6,470 nt of DNA, taken from positions 1 through 6,470 of the forward strand of contig JALVEF010000536.1 of NCBI GenBank assembly GCA_027031185.1, in the 5' to 3' direction. This stretch comes from Saprospiraceae bacterium (GTDB lineage Bacteria; Bacteroidota; Bacteroidia; Chitinophagales; Saprospiraceae). Shown here piece by piece: positions 5,578 to 6,470 of the stretch. Positions within the stretch are counted from its first letter, which is position 1. Each line of letters opens with the position of its first letter. The position numbers and the translations under genes are program-made. Below the pieces are notes generated by a model, which was not told the origin of the DNA, searched no databases, and was given only the letters and a program-made list of their open reading frames with translations.

Positions 5578-6393
5578 ATGTCCACGCACAAGGAAATCAA
5601 GCGAGTGACCACACACGTCTTGCACGAGATGAAGCGGCGCGGCGAGAAGATCGCGATGCTGACGGCGTATGATTATTCGATGGCGCGCATCTTCGATGCG
5701 GCAAAGATAGACGTGATTTTGGTCGGGGACTCGGCATCCAATGTGATGGCCGGTCACGAGACGACGCTGCCGATCACGTTGGATCAGATGATATACCACG
5801 CCTCGTCGGTCATCCGGGCCATCAAGCGGGCGCTCGTCGTGGTGGACCTGCCATTTGGCACTTATCAGGGCAATTCTCGCCGGGCCCTGGACTCCGCCAT
5901 CCGCATTATGAAGGAGTCCGGTGCGCATGCCGTCAAACTGGAAGGCGGGGAAGAAGTCAAAGAGTCCGTTATCCGCATCTTATCCGCCGGGATCCCGGTC
6001 ATGGGCCATCTCGGTCTGACGCCGCAATCTATTTACAAGTTCGGGACCTATCAGGTGCGTGCCAAAGAAGAGGCCGAAGCGGAGCGTCTGGTACGCGATG
6101 CGCTGATGCTTCAGGAAATCGGGTGCTTTGCCATTGTACTGGAGAAGATCCCCGCTGCCCTGGCCACCCGGGTCTCCGGAATGTTGGATATCCCCACCAT
6201 CGGCATCGGTGCCGGTGGCGGCACCGATGGCCAGGTACTGGTCTCGCATGACTTATTGGGCATCACCAAGGACTTTAGCCCCCGCTTTTTGCGCCGTTAT
6301 CTCAATCTCTATGATGACATCAAAGATGCCGTAGAGCGCTATATCCGCGATGTGCGCGAGCGGGACTTCCCTAATGAAAAGGAACAATACTGA
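5578..6393 (+). CDS. panB: 3-methyl-2-oxobutanoate hydroxymethyltransferase (ketopantoate hydroxymethyltransferase)
   Basis: PanB catalyses the first committed step of pantothenate (and so CoA) synthesis: transfer of a one-carbon unit from 5,10-methylenetetrahydrofolate to 2-oxoisovalerate, giving ketopantoate. It is a cytosolic Mg-dependent TIM-barrel enzyme. From the ATG at 5578 it is 271 residues, the usual length. The conserved blocks are all present: LVGDSASNVMAGHETTLP (48-65; D51 and S52), VVDLPFGTYQ (88-97; D90), AVKLEGG (118-124; K120, E122), GHLGLTPQS (143-151; H144), VLEKIP (187-192; E189) and IGIGAGGGTDGQVLV (208-222). D51, D90 and E122 correspond to the metal ligands of the E. coli enzyme. 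The frame continues upstream to ATG 5545 and TTG 5515, but 5578 fits family length best and follows an A/G-rich AAAAAGGGAAAG. A weak -7-like TATGTTTT is at 5530-5537. No panC or panD is adjacent. Confidence 0.97.
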   Translation: MSTHKEIKRVTTHVLHEMKRRGEKIAMLTAYDYSMARIFDAAKIDVILVGDSASNVMAGHETTLPITLDQMIYHASSVIRAIKRALVVVDLPFGTYQGNSRRALDSAIRIMKESGAHAVKLEGGEEVKESVIRILSAGIPVMGHLGLTPQSIYKFGTYQVRAKEEAEAERLVRDALMLQEIGCFAIVLEKIPAALATRVSGMLDIPTIGIGAGGGTDGQVLVSHDLLGITKDFSPRFLRRYLNLYDDIKDAVERYIRDVRERDFPNEKEQY

Positions 6394-6413
6394 TCCCCAG
6401 CGACTTATATTAA

Positions 6414-6434
6414 TTAAAAATTAAAAATTAAAAA
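6414..6434. repeat. Tandem repeat (TTAAAAA)x3
   Basis: Three exact copies of TTAAAAA run head to tail starting 20 bp after the panB stop. AT-rich tracts like this are common between Bacteroidota genes. There is no hairpin, so it is not a standard terminator. The remaining bases to the window end are too few to assign a gene. Confidence 0.75.
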
Positions 6435-6470
6435 TAGCTTGCCCCGCACTTACTTGCTTTGCCACATTCT

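Noticed and set aside
6435..6470. Possible 3' end of another gene at the right edge
   Set aside because: Two minus-strand frames are open over this short stretch and neither can be recognised; too little sequence to call.

Overview
The window looks like an ordinary chromosomal segment of a member of the Bacteroidota. The evidence is a GH3-type adenylating protein, a secreted M43 metalloprotease with a type IX secretion (T9SS) C-terminal domain, a Bacteroidota-style lipoprotein, and Ffh and PanB proteins of Bacteroidota character. Two genes (ffh and the lipoprotein gene) are preceded by perfect matches to the Bacteroidota -7 promoter box TAnnTTTG. The G+C content is moderate (about half by eye), which would fit a Saprospiria/Chitinophagia-type lineage, but I cannot fix the genus.

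Layout from left to right: (1) the N-terminal 180 codons of a GH3 family protein on the minus strand, running off the left edge; (2) a short gap holding a palindromic repeat; (3) a 502-residue secreted M43 metalloprotease on the minus strand; (4) a gene-poor stretch of about 870 bp (2125-2995) packed with palindromes, inverted repeats, an orphan terminator-like hairpin and a possible small RNA; (5) ffh (SRP54) on the plus strand, ending inside a 17-bp perfect inverted repeat shared with the convergent next gene; (6) a 335-residue lipoprotein on the minus strand; (7) a divergent intergenic region with another palindromic repeat; (8) panB on the plus strand; (9) a short AT-rich tail with three tandem 7-mers.

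The genes do not form one pathway. They are single transcription units on alternating strands: protein targeting (ffh), pantothenate/CoA synthesis (panB), a secreted protease, a surface lipoprotein and an acyl-adenylating enzyme. I see no defence system, phage or conjugative module.

The most notable non-coding signal is a small family of REP-like elements. At least three intergenic copies (557-609, 2142-2195, 5454-5507) share a GTAA/GTTA tetranucleotide next to an imperfect palindrome beginning CTRTT. Their arms differ between copies while pairing is largely kept. A larger inverted repeat (2729-2828) and smaller fragments share the same tip. This polarity resembles REP elements mobilised by RAYT transposases, but no transposase is present in the window.
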